A stretch of 7,178 nucleotides of DNA. Origin: JAENVU01 sp031422675 (lineage in GTDB: Bacteria; Actinomycetota; Acidimicrobiia; IMCC26256; JAENVU01). The translations under genes and the position numbers were made by a program. Shown here one piece after another: positions 6,645 through 7,178 of this stretch (position 1 is the stretch's first letter; every line of letters begins with the position of its first letter). The notes under the pieces were generated by a model. That model searched no databases. It was not told the DNA's origin and saw nothing but the letters and a program-made list of their open reading frames with translations. The stretch covers positions 1 to 7,178 of the forward strand of contig JANPMG010000092.1 of NCBI GenBank assembly GCA_031422675.1, given 5' to 3'.

Positions 6645-7178
6645 ATGCTGACACTTCGAAAAGGGTTCGGCCGTGTGGTCGCGCCATCCTGTGCGTTGTT
6701 TCTGTCGCTTGGGGGCCTCTTCGTCCTTGCGCATACGGGAACTGCGGGCGCGTTGGTTTGCACGACGACGTCGGCGGACACAGATCTCGACCGCCTGCCG
6801 GATTGCTGGGAGAGCGCGAACGGTCTCATTGTGGGTCGGCTCGATTCGGGTTTGGACCGTGACCGGGATGGACTCCGAGCCAGGACAGAATACGCGATCG
6901 ACGTTGCATTCGGTGGCGGCAGCGGCAATATCGCCGACGTGTACCACGCCAACGACGACGACACCGACGATGACGGAGTCGAAGACGGTGATGAGGACAT
7001 TGACGGCGATGACCTCACCAACGAGAACGAGACCGAGGCCCGGACCAACGTCCTTGACTCGGATACCGACGACGACGGTATAGAAGATGGCGCCGACGAT
7101 ACGGACAACGACGGCATCGACAACCAGGACGAGGGCGACTCTGTCGACGAGGACGGCGACAGCCAGGGTGTCTCGGAT
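6645..7178 (+). CDS. Exported protein with thrombospondin type-3-like Asp-rich repeats (3' end outside window)
   Basis: ATG 6645 follows a strong GGGGGAA ribosome site (6636-6642), and the frame stays open for 178 residues to the window edge. The N-terminus is a Sec signal peptide: basic LRKGFGRVV, hydrophobic core about 13-29, and a likely cleavage after Ala36 (TAGA). The mature part has two cysteines (39 and 54), probably a disulfide around a first degenerate repeat DTDLDRLPDCWE (45-56). LDRDRDGLRARTEY (70-83) is a second. From 104 the sequence is a dense array of DxDxDG units: 106-117, 118-129, 140-151, 152-163 and 168-172. These are TSP3/EF-like calcium-binding loops, common in secreted or surface proteins, often as a linker before a C-terminal domain not visible here. 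The true function is unknown. It is probably transcribed alone, after a 261-bp gap. Some codons (CTT, TTG, GTT, ATA) are less GC-biased than in the upstream genes. Confidence 0.85.
   Translation, partial: MLTLRKGFGRVVAPSCALFLSLGGLFVLAHTGTAGALVCTTTSADTDLDRLPDCWESANGLIVGRLDSGLDRDRDGLRARTEYAIDVAFGGGSGNIADVYHANDDDTDDDGVEDGDEDIDGDDLTNENETEARTNVLDSDTDDDGIEDGADDTDNDGIDNQDEGDSVDEDGDSQGVSD
6954..7178 (+). repeat. Asp-rich calcium-loop repeat array (coding)
   Basis: GAC/GAT-rich DNA encodes successive DxDxDG loops, giving many near-identical short words such as ACCGACGAYGACGG at 6962-6975 and 7066-7079. The protein repeat period is about 12 residues in paired units. The array continues to the window end, so its full size is unknown. 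Confidence 0.7.

Noticed and set aside
6357..6947. 196-codon minus-strand open frame from inside the exported gene to the tRNA
   Set aside because: As a whole it overlaps the signal peptide gene and the tRNA and has no good start. Only the short excisionase-like stretch within it was kept, at low confidence.
1..7178. CRISPR array, toxin-antitoxin pair, defence cluster or insertion sequence
   Set aside because: No regularly spaced repeats, transposase motifs, terminal inverted repeats or small paired genes were found.

Overview
The window is about 7.2 kb of high-GC bacterial chromosome and reads like an actinobacterium. The evidence is GC-rich third codon positions, GTG starts, a type I topoisomerase without zinc fingers but with a Lys/Ala-rich tail, and the gene order topA, MFS transporter, tmk, holB. 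Acidimicrobiia is my best guess at class level; that is inference from gene order and sequence feel, not a database result.

Layout. Bases 1-239 (minus strand) hold the start of a DedA-family membrane protein cut by the window edge. An 86-bp divergent spacer follows, carrying an imperfect 14-bp direct repeat. From 326 to 6235 four plus-strand genes are packed tightly: topA (DNA topoisomerase I), an MFS transporter overlapping topA by 17 bp, tmk (thymidylate kinase) overlapping the transporter by 4 bp (ATGA), and holB (DNA polymerase III delta prime) 12 bp further on. Three of the four serve DNA metabolism: topoisomerase I relaxes negative supercoils, Tmk makes dTDP for dTTP supply, and delta prime is part of the clamp loader. 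The transporter is the odd member.

A tRNA-Thr(CGT) lies at 6311-6383. The content changes after it. A 261-bp gap without an intact gene contains, on the minus strand, a short stretch that looks like the end of an excisionase-type DNA-binding domain running into the tRNA 3' end. I read this as a possible scar of an element that used the tRNA as its attachment site. From 6645 to the window end is the start of an exported protein with a signal peptide and Asp-rich, thrombospondin type-3-like calcium-binding repeats, truncated by the window edge.

The window is mostly conserved housekeeping sequence. I see no clear undescribed system. The points most worth following are the tRNA-linked relic with the exported repeat protein beyond it, the delta prime subunit lacking both the Walker lysine and the zinc-module cysteines, and the transporter-tmk coupling.
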